Positions 49,001-60,500 of a DNA stretch of 64,000 bases are shown piece after piece. Numbering within the stretch: the first letter of the stretch is position 1; each line of letters opens with the position of its first letter. The DNA comes from Quillaja saponaria (Eukaryota; Streptophyta; Magnoliopsida; Fabales; Quillajaceae): NCBI GenBank assembly GCA_029379385.1, contig CM055618.1:12162134-12226133 (forward strand), given 5' to 3'. The notes beneath the pieces are model-generated. The model ran no database searches. It had not been told where the DNA came from and saw nothing but the letters and a program-made list of their open reading frames with translations. The position numbers and the translations under genes are program-made.

Positions 49001-52000
49001 ACAGGATACTGTATATTTCTGGGTGGAAATCTTGTTTCATGAAAAAGTTAAAAGGAGACTGTTGTTGCAAGATCTAGTGCTGAATCTGAATATAAGGCCA
49101 TGACTCATACCACTGCTGAGTTAGTTTGGCGGAAAAATCTATTAGACGAACTTGGATTTCAGCATTCACAGCCTATGGAGTTAGTATGTGATAATTAAGC
49201 TGCATTACATATTGCATCAAATCCCGTCTTTCATGAACGAACAATACATATAGAAGTTGACTATTATTTCGTTTGTGAGAAGCTTATGGATAATATAATC
49301 AAGACTACATATGCAAAATCAGAAGATCAGTAGCACACTTATTCACAAAATCTTTGACAGGAAACCGATTGCGATATCTATGCAACAAGCTTGAAACATA
49401 TAATCTTTATGCTCCAGCTTGAGGGGGAGTGTTAGAGTATAAATATAGGCAGCTTAATTTGTGGGTCAAATTTCCTTATTTATAGTTTCCTTCCTTATTA
49501 ATGATTTCCTTATTTCTGTGTAATTTCTATTACGTATTTGGTTGATATTTAGTCTAGGTTCACTATGTTAGGTTAAATACTTTAGACTATAAATAGAGGC
49601 TCCCTCTTGTATATTGAAAATCATCTGAATATACATTCTTCTTATATTCAACAGTAATCTATTTTAATCATAAGGATGCCAAACATATCAAGTTATCCCT
49701 ACACTCTTCAAGAAATAATCATAAGTGCTTTTCTCAACAAATGAGTTGAAGTATGAAGGATGCCACACATAAGCTAATGCAAGACATGATTTATGGAAAG
49801 AATCTAACTTGAGTCAATTCAGTCGATCTAATTGCAAGATCAAGCTAACATAGGTATTGTCTTTTACTTTGGTTAAAAACAAGATGGTTGGTTCAAAGGC
49901 GCCAGTCTCAAGATGCAAGTTAACCCACTTCCACAACCAACAAAAAGGACTTCTCTGTAGCATCTATCCTCATCCTCACGTAGACCACAAACTTCCATGT
50001 TATGCTAATATTGACATGATTAACAAACAAAAGCCTGTATGAAAGATTATATAAGATATTCAAACCTCAAGGAAAAGAAAGAAGCTTGGGCAGCATGTGC
50101 AGCGGCTTTTGCAAGGGTGGTCTTTGAGCATCCAGGAGGCCCGTGTAGAAGAATTCCACGCATTGGTGATACTCCCAACCTTGAAAATGCAGCAGAATGT
50201 TTAATTGGCCACTCAACAGCTTGCTGCAGTTTTTTCTGTTGAGGGATACAGCCATGCACAGTTAGCATCTATTGAGATTTGAGAGTGAAATACACATGTA
50301 AATGTACACACCTTCAATTCTTTTAAACCCCCAATGTCTTCCCATGTTACTTTGGGAATTTCAACAGTAACACCTCTTGTTATGCTTGGGCCAACAACAG
50401 TTCTTGCTTGTCTCCAATCTTCCATTGTCACATTGAATATACCATCGTCCTCATTTGCATTTGAGGATCTTCTCACAGCGCACAAGGTAGCCTCACGACA
50501 AAGGGCTTCCAAATCTGCCCCCACATATCCATTGCAAGATGCAGCAATGACCTGTAAGTCAACACCAGAATCCAAAGGAATCCTCTTTGTGTACAGCTGA
50601 ACAACAATTCACATATATGCCATTAAAAGTTAAAACCATGTCAACATACTTGATGAATCATTCTATCAGAACTTGGAGAAACCAGAATGTGTTGCCAAAC
50701 AATTGCAGTCAAAGATGAGGTATGGAATTGACAAAGCTATCTTACCTTGAGAATTTGAAAACGCTCCTCTTCAGTTGGGATAGTAACCTCAATTTCAGCA
50801 TCAAAACGCCCAGACCTTCTTAGTGCAGGGTCAATTGCATCCACTCTATATACATAGAGATATCAGAAAATGAGAACACGTTTACATTTTCAATAAGCAG
50901 TATAATATTTAATTAAAAAAATCAAAAGAAAAACAAATAATCTGCATTAGTCAACCTAAAGTGGTGCTAGAAGCAACCCAGAATTACAATGTTAAAACCA
51001 CAAGTTGCAAGAAAAGCAGGTAGGCATTGATAGAACAAATGGTTCGCACACATAAGTTCCTAGAATAAAATACAAAAAGTATAACAGGATATTGAACATC
51101 TCATTTACCCAATAATCCATGAGATATAAACTAAATGGCCAAAGCATTTTCCAGCCAGTAAATTCCAGTGACTGACAAGACTCATAACAAATGTGCATAA
51201 TAAGTATGAGTAATTTTCTAGACAGATTTTTTTTTTTTTTTTTTTTGCGAGCTTCCATACATTATAAGTATACCATACAGGTTGACAAAGTTGAAACGCT
51301 TCAGAAATAATATTAATGTACAAAAGTCTGATTTCCATATGACAATTAGATAATAAATCAGCCAATACTATTTCAGTTCTACAAATTATCCAGTGCAATG
51401 AGAGAGATAACCTGTTAGTTGATGCAACAACAACAACTCCTGGCACAGAAGAGGATGGTTTATTGGTGTCCATCAGTGTAAAGAGTTGAGAAGCTACACG
51501 TACATCTTGCTCCCTTCTGCATTTGCAAAATACAAACAACAAAGTGAACAAGCAGCGATAAAGAAAGCTAACTATAACTGTTTCACAATTGAGCAATACA
51601 TACATACTCAAGTGATGATACAAACAATCAACAAAACAAACATTTGTCAGTGTCTCCAGCGGTTTGCAAGGATACTAGCAGATATTCATCCATGTATGAA
51701 TTGACCAAAGACAACTAATACATTCCAGAACAGATAATTATCATACAAGATTAAATCTTTAAACAAAGATAACTAATACATTCCAGAACAGATAATTATC
51801 ATACAAGATTAAATCTTTAAACAAGTAAATAGAATTGAGTTTTACACAGGAGCTACTGAAACAAAAGCTCCTGATCGAACTCTTTGCCCATGATCAAGAC
51901 ATTGAATACCACACCATGCGCAATCACATTTACAAGAACTTTATCAGACATTATAAGTAGACCATAACAAAACTGTACTTCTAAACCAATTGAAACAATT

Positions 52001-55000
52001 TAAGCTGAACAATCAACAAAGCCAAACTAGGTTAGCACCACTGAGACTGCACCCGTAAAAGAAAAAGACTTCTCACCCATCATATATGCCCACCTTTTTC
52101 CTATTTCATCCAGATAAAATTAAAAATAAAAAATAAAAAAAATCCCTTTTCCCTACATAGCTGAGCTGATAGATCCATCAACTTTACTGAAACCATTCAA
52201 GCCACTGTTATATTTAATGATATTTCCCTCGAATGCAATGCATTGAAAACTCTCACCTCAAGTTATTGGCAATTTCATGCAAACAACCAAACATTGCTAG
52301 ATGCAAATGATACACTTCAAAAATCAAAAGAATTGATGACGAATAATTTAGTCTAGGCAAGATGACAAACTTTATTAGCAAGAGAACAAAAATTAAAAAA
52401 AAGGTATATGAATATATTATATATACTAATACCATATACATAGATATAACACACACACACATACACTGATACACATATCTGTTTCTCCTGTGTCTCTGTG
52501 TTCATTCATGTGTTTTTACTTTAATCATGTGATCAACATTACATTTTCCAAGATCATTTTTTTATTGTTCCAACTTCTTTAGAACAGTACGCTTTTATTG
52601 ATTTGTTCCTTTCTTTTGGCTTCTTAATGGAGCTCTATTTATGAGCTTTTTAAAGGGTTCCTTTTATCAGTGTATTTGAAGAGCCCTAATGTATTAGGTG
52701 TACTTTAGTTTTAATTTTTTGTGTACTCCACTCTTTTTTTCTTTTTACTTGGGAGAATTCCTTATCCCCCTTTTTGTACTTTTTTTCCTTCTTTTTCTTG
52801 AAAAAGTATATTTTATTAACAAAAGCTAAGTTCAACTAAAATTATCTTTGTCTTAATATTTAGAATCTAAGACAAGCTTACCCTGATGGCACCAAATAAC
52901 AGATAAAGTGACATCCTCTCCTAAATTTTCAATGTTCCATAAAAAATACAACATATTCTTGACATGATTGATATTAATATGTATATATAACAATGGAATT
53001 ATATGAAACTTTAACTTACAGAGTTTTGATGACACTCTACAGTTTAACTTCATTTTTCATGTGAAATAAAGCCATATAAAAAGACACAGGAATTTATATA
53101 TGTGCATTTGTGTGTGTGTGTTTGTAAAATGATCCTTGTCTTAATATATAGAATCTAAGGCAAGCTTAACCTGATGGCACCAAATAACAGATGAAATGAC
53201 ATCCTCTTCTAAATTTTCAATGTTCCATAAAAAATACTACATATTCTTGACATGATTGATATTAATATATATATAACAATGGAATGATATGAAACTTTAA
53301 CTCACAGACTTTTGATGACACTCTACAGTCTACACATATAACTTCATTTTTCAAGTGAAATAATGCCATATAATAAGACACAGGAATATCTATGTGTGTA
53401 TTTGTGTGTGTGTGTGTTTGTAGAATATAAGACTAGTTGACCCCTGTGGCACCAAACAACAGATGAAGAGACATCCTCTTCTAAATTTTTAATGTTCCAT
53501 CAGAAAAATAGCATATTCTTGACATGCCTATGATTGATATTAATATATATAACAATTGGACATGAAACTTAAGGTACTTTTAATGACACTCTACAGTCTA
53601 CACATATAGCTTCAATTTCATGTAAAATAATGCCATATAAAAAAATACAGAGGAACATATATATGTGCATTTATGAATGTGCGTCTAAAAACAGTTCTTT
53701 TTTCTTTTTGGATAGGTGTATATATCAGATAAGACGAAAGTAAAAATCCATAAGGATTGGTGGATTCCTGTTCATGTAAAATCATATCTTGTCCCTTACC
53801 TTGAATCACGACGAGGACAAAGTGCATCTATTTCATCTATAAAGATGACAGATGGCTTGCCTGACACTGTATGGGATGATGCCTCTGAAAAAGCCTCCCG
53901 GAGAATTTTTTCACTTTCACCAGTGTGTGCTCTATGAACAGAATGTGGACTGGAGGATGTATTTAAAGAAATTATTACTTGCAAATCAGATTACTCAGTA
54001 AAACAATATAATGAGATTAAAAATCAAGAAACAGTGGAATCATTTATTGAATAGAGCCACCATTGAAATAGCTAGATATGTGGTACCTGATAATTGTCAA
54101 ATGTGCACCGCATTCCCGAACAACTGCTCTTACCAGACTTGTCTACCATTACATTCATTCATACATGTAAGAAAATTAAAATCAGCAAATCAACCTTACA
54201 TTGGAAGAATAAACCAAGTGAGAAATTTAAATATTAATGTTGAGTACAATGTGATATGCTAGACAGATAACGCCAACAAGGAATCACAAAGTTTATATTG
54301 GTTTGGCCCTGTCCAAAGTTCACACCAAGTTTTCAATATGGAGTAAACTTTCATTCGGCTTACCCATAACCCGTGGAAGCCATTCTTGTACTTTTTGCAT
54401 TCTCTACCCTTTTCTTTCAGGAAACAAAACCGGATAGAGAAAAAGGATCTCTTGGCTAACTAATAGTGGCTTCAAACAATTTTGTCAAAACCACAAACAT
54501 CGTCTAAATGTATTCCAATATTTTTCTTTTCCATCCCAGCTGTCTGACAGTCTTAACGGAAGTTTTGATTTAAATCCAGTTATCTATATTTTTTATGAAT
54601 AACATCACAAATTTCATCAATAATGCAAATAAGCATGAATAACATAAGATAAGATTCATCAACCGCCAAGGTAATTCCATATCAAATAACAAGGAACACA
54701 TTGGAAGAAACAACAAAAGTAAATTTCAAATTCTGAAACTACCTTCCCGGTGCCTGGTGGACCGTATAGCAGCAAGCCTCGTGGCCACTGAAGAAAACCC
54801 AGAAACCTAATTAGCTAAAAATGCATTACTTGATTAAAAAAAATAAAAAATTAAACCAACGAAAGTCAAACTCGCAACCTTTATGATATTTATCAAAGCA
54901 ATATATTGATACCAAGAAAAAAAATCAACAGAGAGAAAGAGTATAGTTACTTTAAGACCGAGTTTCTTAGCTTCACAAGAATAGTGAAGGGGGAATATGA

Positions 55001-55121
55001 TGAGTTCTCTTAAAGCTTGGAGAGCTTCTGCGTTGCCACCAATGGTTTCCTCAGCTTTCCACTGGCTGTAGCTATTTTCACTACAGTTATTGCCGTTACT
55101 ACAGCTATTACTGGTTTCCAT
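43046..55121 (-). CDS. CDC48B: CDC48B-type tandem AAA ATPase with C-terminal membrane segment
   Basis: Twelve exons: 54951-55121, 54743-54787, 54087-54142, 53800-53949, 51412-51516, 50746-50845, 50312-50596, 50066-50235, 45443-45571, 44185-44272, 44000-44077, 43046-43519. They total 1851 bp, 616 residues plus stop; I recall 603 for Arabidopsis CDC48B (At2g03670). AAA domain 1 has Walker A GPPGTGKTS, Walker [10 protein letters not shown] and sensor ASTNR. Domain 2 has [18 protein letters not shown] and AATNRP with RPGRFD. There is no CDC48 N-domain: the chain starts [10 protein letters not shown] and goes straight into the first AAA module. The last 30 residues hold a hydrophobic stretch, [16 protein letters not shown], suggesting a tail anchor. 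Such ATPases unfold or extract protein substrates; this member's substrate is not known to me. Intron 8 (45572-50065) carries a copia element and intron 4 a tandem triplication, yet all coding phases are intact. Confidence 0.93.
45652..45875 (+). repeat. 5' LTR of the copia element
   Basis: Starts TGTTAGAATG, ends TATTCAACA, with a TATA-like CTATAAATAGAGG. It differs from the 3' LTR at about 11 of 224 positions by eye (near 5%), so the insertion is not recent. Confidence 0.95.
45876..45888 (+). other. Primer-binding site (initiator tRNA-Met)
   Basis: TGGTATCAGAGCT directly follows the 5' LTR; it is the usual copia site complementary to the 3' end of plant initiator tRNA-Met. Confidence 0.9.
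46000..47460 (+). pseudogene. Copia gag remnant, protease and integrase region
   Basis: A short Ser/Thr-rich N-terminal piece is all that is left of Gag. A protease-like segment without the catalytic Asp follows near 46289-46330, then the GAG-pre-integrase part (HSRLGHPS, near 46690). Stops near 46751 and 46897 interrupt the zinc-finger/integrase junction. The core integrase region ([22 protein letters not shown]) is readable to a stop near 47456. Confidence 0.85.
47460..49410 (+). pseudogene. Copia reverse transcriptase and RNase H region
   Basis: [12 protein letters not shown] (near 47873) opens the reverse transcriptase; after a stop near 47920 a long open stretch (48059-48808) has [29 protein letters not shown], the altered YVDA box near 48413 and KYFLGIEV. 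RNase H follows with [19 protein letters not shown] and [10 protein letters not shown], broken by several stops. Confidence 0.9.
49417..49429 (+). other. Polypurine tract
   Basis: AGCTTGAGGGGGAG immediately before the 3' LTR, the usual plus-strand priming site. Confidence 0.85.
49430..49653 (+). repeat. 3' LTR of the copia element
   Basis: Starts TGTTAGAGTA and ends TATTCAACA; same length as the 5' LTR, followed by the target duplication GTAAT. Confidence 0.95.
51713..51825. repeat. 58-bp tandem duplication
   Basis: AACTAATACATTCCAGAACA... is present at 51713-51770 and again from 51771, nearly without change, in CDC48B intron 4. Confidence 0.92.
52850..53690. repeat. Tandem triplication, unit about 270-290 bp
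   Basis: Copies begin at 52850, 53138 and about 53420. Each has GGCACCAAA.AACAGAT, GACATCCTCT, AATGTTCCAT, ATTCTTGACATG, TGATATTAATAT, GACACTCTACAGT, ATGCCATATAA and a TGTGTGTG tract near the end. Copy 3 is the most diverged. It lies in CDC48B intron 4, upstream of the 58-bp duplication in the direction of transcription. Confidence 0.88.
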
Positions 55122-57592
55122 TTGAGCTGCAAACAAAGAGTGCACACTGGAGAGTATCGAGCTGGAGAGGATCGTCGTTCGTTCCCTCCCAGTTTTTTTT
55201 TTTTTTTTTTTTTTTTTCAAATACAGAAAAACGACGTCGTTCTGATATCACAATCAGTTCTTCCTCTCTTTCCTTTTTCTCTGCGTGCTTTGGCTTCCTT
55301 TCTTCCTCGACTGCTGCAATTCTCACACGAAGAAGAAGATCTGGGCTCTGCAACTCGCGGAAGGCTCTCCTCTCCAGCTTCAAACTTGAGTTATTCTTTT
55401 TCTGAGTTTAATTTGAAACCCAATTTCATGATACTAGGGTTTGTTTAGCATTTTGGTGAATTAGGGTTTTCCTGATTTCACTACATTTTATTTTTCAAAA
55501 AAAAAAAAAAAAGGGGAGGACCGCAGTTTTGGCACTCCCCAGTGCTTCCACTCGATTTTATGGCGGCCACACCTAATTTATTTTAGGGTAACCTATTAAT
55601 TATTACTTTTATTAAATTATTTCATTCTTCAATCATGTATTTTCTTTATTTTGTCTTCTTCTTTTTTTACATAAATAATATTTTATGTCAATCAATTATA
55701 TTACAGTAAGAATCTCTCAATTATATAAAAAATATTGGCCACACATCAATAAATAAGAAATTCAAACCTGAGAATCATGATTCAGCATCTCTATTTTAAC
55801 CAGTTAAGCTAAGATCTCAGCTTGTTATTTTTTTGATTGATTACTTAGTTTTTTTGGTATTTGAATGGCCATATATTTGAATTTTCAAATATTTAAAATA
55901 ATTTATATTTTTTGAATTATTGAATTGTGAACAAAATTTATCCACTAATAAATAATTTTTATACAATCTCGACAAGAAAAATATAAGTTCATATTGAAAA
56001 AATTAATATATAATACTTATTACTCTAAGAAAAAATCTCACCAAAATATTTATTTTAATAAAAGATAAATTTTTTATTTTATTTAAGAGTATAATTTACG
56101 AGAAAATATAAAGAAAAAAATTTATGGAGTAAAAGTAAAATAATTTAAAAAATATATAGTAGATTTTATGGTGAATTGAAATCAAATGTAAGAAAGAGAA
56201 ATAAATAATTAATTCAACATTTAATAACAAAAAATAAGTTAAATAAAATAAATAAAAATATGTTAAGAAAAGAAATATTCATGCCAGTTAATGGACAGTA
56301 GCCCTAGAGAAATTTACTGTCACAATAAGATTGCCATTTTTTATTTTCCAAAATTATATTATAGTAGGAATCTCGCAATTATACAGTAGGAATCTCGCAA
56401 TTATATAAATAAGAGATTCAAACCTGAGGCCTCATGGTTCAGCACTTCTATTTTAACCAATTAAATTAAGATCTCAACTTGTTATTTTTTTGATTGATTA
56501 ACTAGTTTTTTTGATATTTGAATGGTCATATATTTGAATCTTTAAAATATTTAAAATAATTTATATTTTTTAAATTATTGAATTGTGAACAAAATTTATC
56601 CACTAATAAATAATTTTTATACAATCTTGACAAGAAAAATATAAATTTATATTGAAAAAATTAATATACAATATTTATTACTTTAAGAAAAACTATCACC
56701 AAAATATTTATTTTATTTAAAAGTATAATTTACGAGAAAATATAGAGAGAAAAATTTATGGAGTAAAAATAAAATAATTTAAAAAATATATTTATGGTGA
56801 ATTGAAATCAAATGTAAGAAAGAGAAATAAATAGTTAATTTTAATATTTAATAACAAAAAATAAGTTAAATAAAATAAATAAAAATATGTTAAGAAAAGA
56901 AATATTCATGCCGGTTAATGGACAGTAGCCCTAGAGAAATTTACTGTCACAATAAGATTGCCATTTTTTATTTTCCAAAATTATGCATACAATTTTTTTT
57001 ATGATAATTATTATAAGAATACAATGCATTATGGTTTTCAATTTTGATTTTAAGACGTAGTAATTTGAATATTCATCACATTTTTATATTAAACTAAACA
57101 TTTTTTTTAATTAGTGCATGACTTTACTCTGGCAATGCATAAAGTTTTAAAGTAAAATCATAATAAAACATAATAAATAATCTCTACTCGACTAAGCATT
57201 AAACTCAAAAGTTGAAATCCACTTTCTAAATTCCCAAATTTGATATCAAGGTTGTAGGAGCACAATCATACAAATCAAACCTCAGAGATTAAGATGTATG
57301 TAAATAGCATCCACCCAAACTTCTAGCAAAAACTATCATCTACGAAGCTGTAAATAATAAATAAACACAAAACTTGGAGCATCAGGGTAAGGACCTAAAT
57401 CAAGAAAAATGAAGATTGTTCAAACAGATATGATTCTCTCAAATTCCATGAGCATCACGCTTGTGGAACTTTTTCTGTCTTCAGCTTAGCAGGTCAATGA
57501 AAGAAAACTTTTCCCCACAGTTTCCCACTATTGTTGTTGTTGTTCCAGAAAAAGCCCAAAAATAATGATGTGTGCCTGGGTGCATAAATGGA
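55122..57592. other. Spacer between CDC48B 5' end and the asparagine-synthase-like gene
   Basis: A T homopolymer of about 25 bases (55193-55217) falls in the probable CDC48B 5' UTR. 55260-55440 is the promoter side, GC-richer. Then comes a large direct duplication (55695-56985) in AT-rich DNA. 57180-57592 should include the 3' UTR of the next gene. No exon was recognised. Confidence 0.7.
55695..56985. repeat. Direct duplication, unit about 630-660 bp
   Basis: Copy 1 (about 55695-56352) and copy 2 (about 56353-56985) share, in order, AATCTC.CAATTATA, ATTCAAACCTGAG, TTCAGCA.CTCTATTTTAACCA-like, TTGTTATTTTTTTGATTGATTA-like words, and the same end, ATGGACAGTAGCCCTAGAG and GCCATTTTTTATTTTCC. Copy 2 is shorter by small deletions. 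No open frame. Confidence 0.88.
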
Positions 57593-60500
57593 TCAGCTCA
57601 AATTTGATGGCATGTGAATCACGACACTGCCTGCAGAAGCCTGGTTTGCTGCCCTGTTACTTCCAAAGTTTTTTCTATTTGACTCCCTTGCAATTCTTGA
57701 CCCAAACTAAAAACAATGAAACAGAAAGAGAAATCAATCACAGTTCAGAAAAGGTATTAAAATCAAAATTTCCACTGGAGTCATAGAAGCACTTGACTTT
57801 TTCAAATCATTCAACACTATCTCACAATTGTACTGCTCAAAGTAGCCAGATGAAAAATATGCATCAACCAAACATGAATATCAGTTTGAAGCTTATGTTA
57901 AGAGCTTGCAAGTGACACTGTACCAATTACAAAATTGATACCATCCTTTCATTTCTAAAGTTTTATTTACCTAATACTTTTATGATAGACATGAGAAAAA
58001 CCAATGATAGAGTTCGTTATTGCTTCACAATAATAGAATGTACTTAATTTATAGAAACGCATTGCCTTGTCTCAAGAACAAAAGTAAACAAGAAGAACTT
58101 TCTTTCCAGATGATATATTACTAAAATACCACTAATATGTTTACATATTTTCAAGATGTTCATTAGTTGCACATCATCATCATTATAATTTATAACATAT
58201 CTTCTCGTATATCATCACCCTTTAAGAAACTCCGGTATGCACTTGTAAATATAACAAATACAGTTAATATGCAATATATCTGAAGTAAATTTTTTCTTTT
58301 CCAAATTCCAGTTGAATCTTAATTAAACCTCAAACTTATTGTACAAGAGAAAGACCTTTAGCTTCCAGTTTGGCAACTGATTCTGTTTTAAAACACTACC
58401 CAGGAACTAAATGAAAAAAGAGTAACAAATCAAGAGTCTAAACCAGGGGAAAAAAGAAAAAAAGAAAGATCGTGAGAAAGATCCCAAATTCCCAATTGAG
58501 AGCTGTCAAAGGGACACCTGACCTTCTATAAATGTGTCCACATCCATTTCAAATAAAACAGATATTCAAATATAAGGATATGGACTCAAGTCACAGTCAC
58601 TCATCGATGCTCAAGTTTGCTAAGTTTAAAAGACACACACCTGGATTGCCCGTTTAGGTAGACATGCTGCTTCATATAAACCAAGTACTCTTGCAACCTT
58701 CAAGAAACACATTCGCAAAAACAGAGAAATCAGATCACCCCAAAAAGATATGAAGAGGAATGTTAATACATACATACAACTCTACATGAATTAACATAAT
58801 TGAAATCCATCTGTTAGCCTCAAGAGATAAGTTTTCAGCTTTATTTTGATGCTCAATCAACAATGAACGTAAATCATGATACTTGCAGACTGACCAGAAG
58901 CATTACGATAGCACGAAAGAGGCATCACATCACCCAGAAACAGATAAGAAGTGGTATGCTTGCAAAACCACACAATATAAAAGCAGATTTAAGAGGACAA
59001 CAACATCCTGAGAGAAAGACGGATAATATGTCTGTCTCTTATTTTTTTCCTTTTTGTGTGTGTGGGAGGGGGGAGAATCAACATCATACTTACAAGTTAA
59101 AACCAACGTCATAGTTCTGACAACTTCGCAAATCTGCTGTCCAATCATAGGTTCTTGGTCCAAAATCATGCTTAATACAAATTCTGTTCTGCCTTTTGAA
59201 CAAATATGGTAAATCGCACAACCATAAACCCCCTAACAAACACCCAACAAAATGGAAATTCTGAAACCCTCCTCCACCCTCATTCTTAAGGAAGGGTGAG
59301 ATGCCATTACCCAAGAGGTACCACTTAACAAAATCATTGTTGTTCACGATCACAACCACCTTGGTTGTATACTACAAGATTGTAGAGTGGCTCAACCAGA
59401 TTTTAACCAAATGTGATCTGTTAGACAAATAAGAAACTTATGAGCTCCAAATGACCACTCTGGGGGTCTGACCAGCAGTGTGTTTAATTTAATAACTATG
59501 CATGACACTGCATCTTTTTAATGAGTCAATGGCATGTTTTCTAAACCAAGGCATGAAATAGATCCAAAATACACTCAACATCAAAACAGCAATACCTCTC
59601 TGAGGATCTTTTTATCGCCAACTCCACTAGGTTGATCAAGATCAGCAACCTCCCACAAAGGAATATCAAGCAAAATCCTTATAACATCTTCATCCAAGAA
59701 TGGAAATCTAGCCTGATAACAAAAACAAAAAGAAAGAAGAAAAATGTATAACATGTAATTGGCATCACCCTCAAGTCAAGACAGAGCAATATCTGCCCAA
59801 GTTCTTAGCTTTACCTCCTTCCCATTATCAGCAATGCATCTATCATCTCTCCCTAGGTTTCTTCTCCAAATTCTTTGCATGTCCAGTTTCATTTCCTCGT
59901 GTAGCCCAAGCCAACTGATGATGATGACAAATTAGATCATCAGAATGCATAAAATAATATGATGTATCTAAAAATTTACCAAAGGCTGTATATATAAAGA
60001 GAGTAATAAATAGGTTCCAGTACCCTAAATAATTTTAGAATATCATTGATCTATAAAGAAGTCTAAGAGACTAATACATTAATTCACAAGAGACAGTGAA
60101 GCCTAGAAATCAAATCAAAACTGTAGCTACCACTAAGCCAAAATATTTGAGAAGATCCCTTTTCTTCTTTTATCTAATTCTTTAAACCAAAAGTAGATTA
60201 CTTGGGCATGGCATTCCCGTGATAGAAACATGGTTCTTTTGTACCCTTGTATTATCTACATCCAACAATTGTCTTCATTTCTTCATAAATTTGTAAAAAG
60301 AAAAACAGAAGTTGTAAAGATGAAAGTACGCAAATAACAGAAAATGTAACTCAAAGAAAGTTCTATTTTTTATATTTTTCAAAGATTTGGAAACTTTGCA
60401 ATGAAGTCTTAATTAAACATCTCTGCAACAGTGTCGAGAAAACAAAACCACCTAGACCTACAGCATGATAAAGCCACATTCTAATCCTCAAAAACATTCA

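Larger units (their letters stand above)
45652..49653 (+). mobile_element. Complete but coding-dead Ty1-copia LTR retrotransposon
   Basis: Two 224-bp LTRs (TG...CA) bound the element, which is flanked by the 5-bp duplication GTAAT (45647-45651 and 49654-49658). The order protease, integrase, reverse transcriptase, RNase H is that of copia. Gag is almost absent: only about 410 bp separate the primer site from the protease. The protease box reads FASGASDH where the family has DSGA, so its Asp is lost. The integrase keeps LGHPS and TPQQN. The reverse transcriptase box reads YVDA in place of YVDD. At least eight in-frame stops break the polyprotein. It sits in CDC48B intron 8 in the opposite orientation to the gene, 80 bp from the splice acceptor. 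Non-autonomous and, as read, unable to make its own enzymes. Confidence 0.95.

Noticed and set aside
55017..55448. 143-codon plus-strand frame upstream of CDC48B
   Set aside because: It crosses a T homopolymer and is antisense to the CDC48B first exon; no homology.
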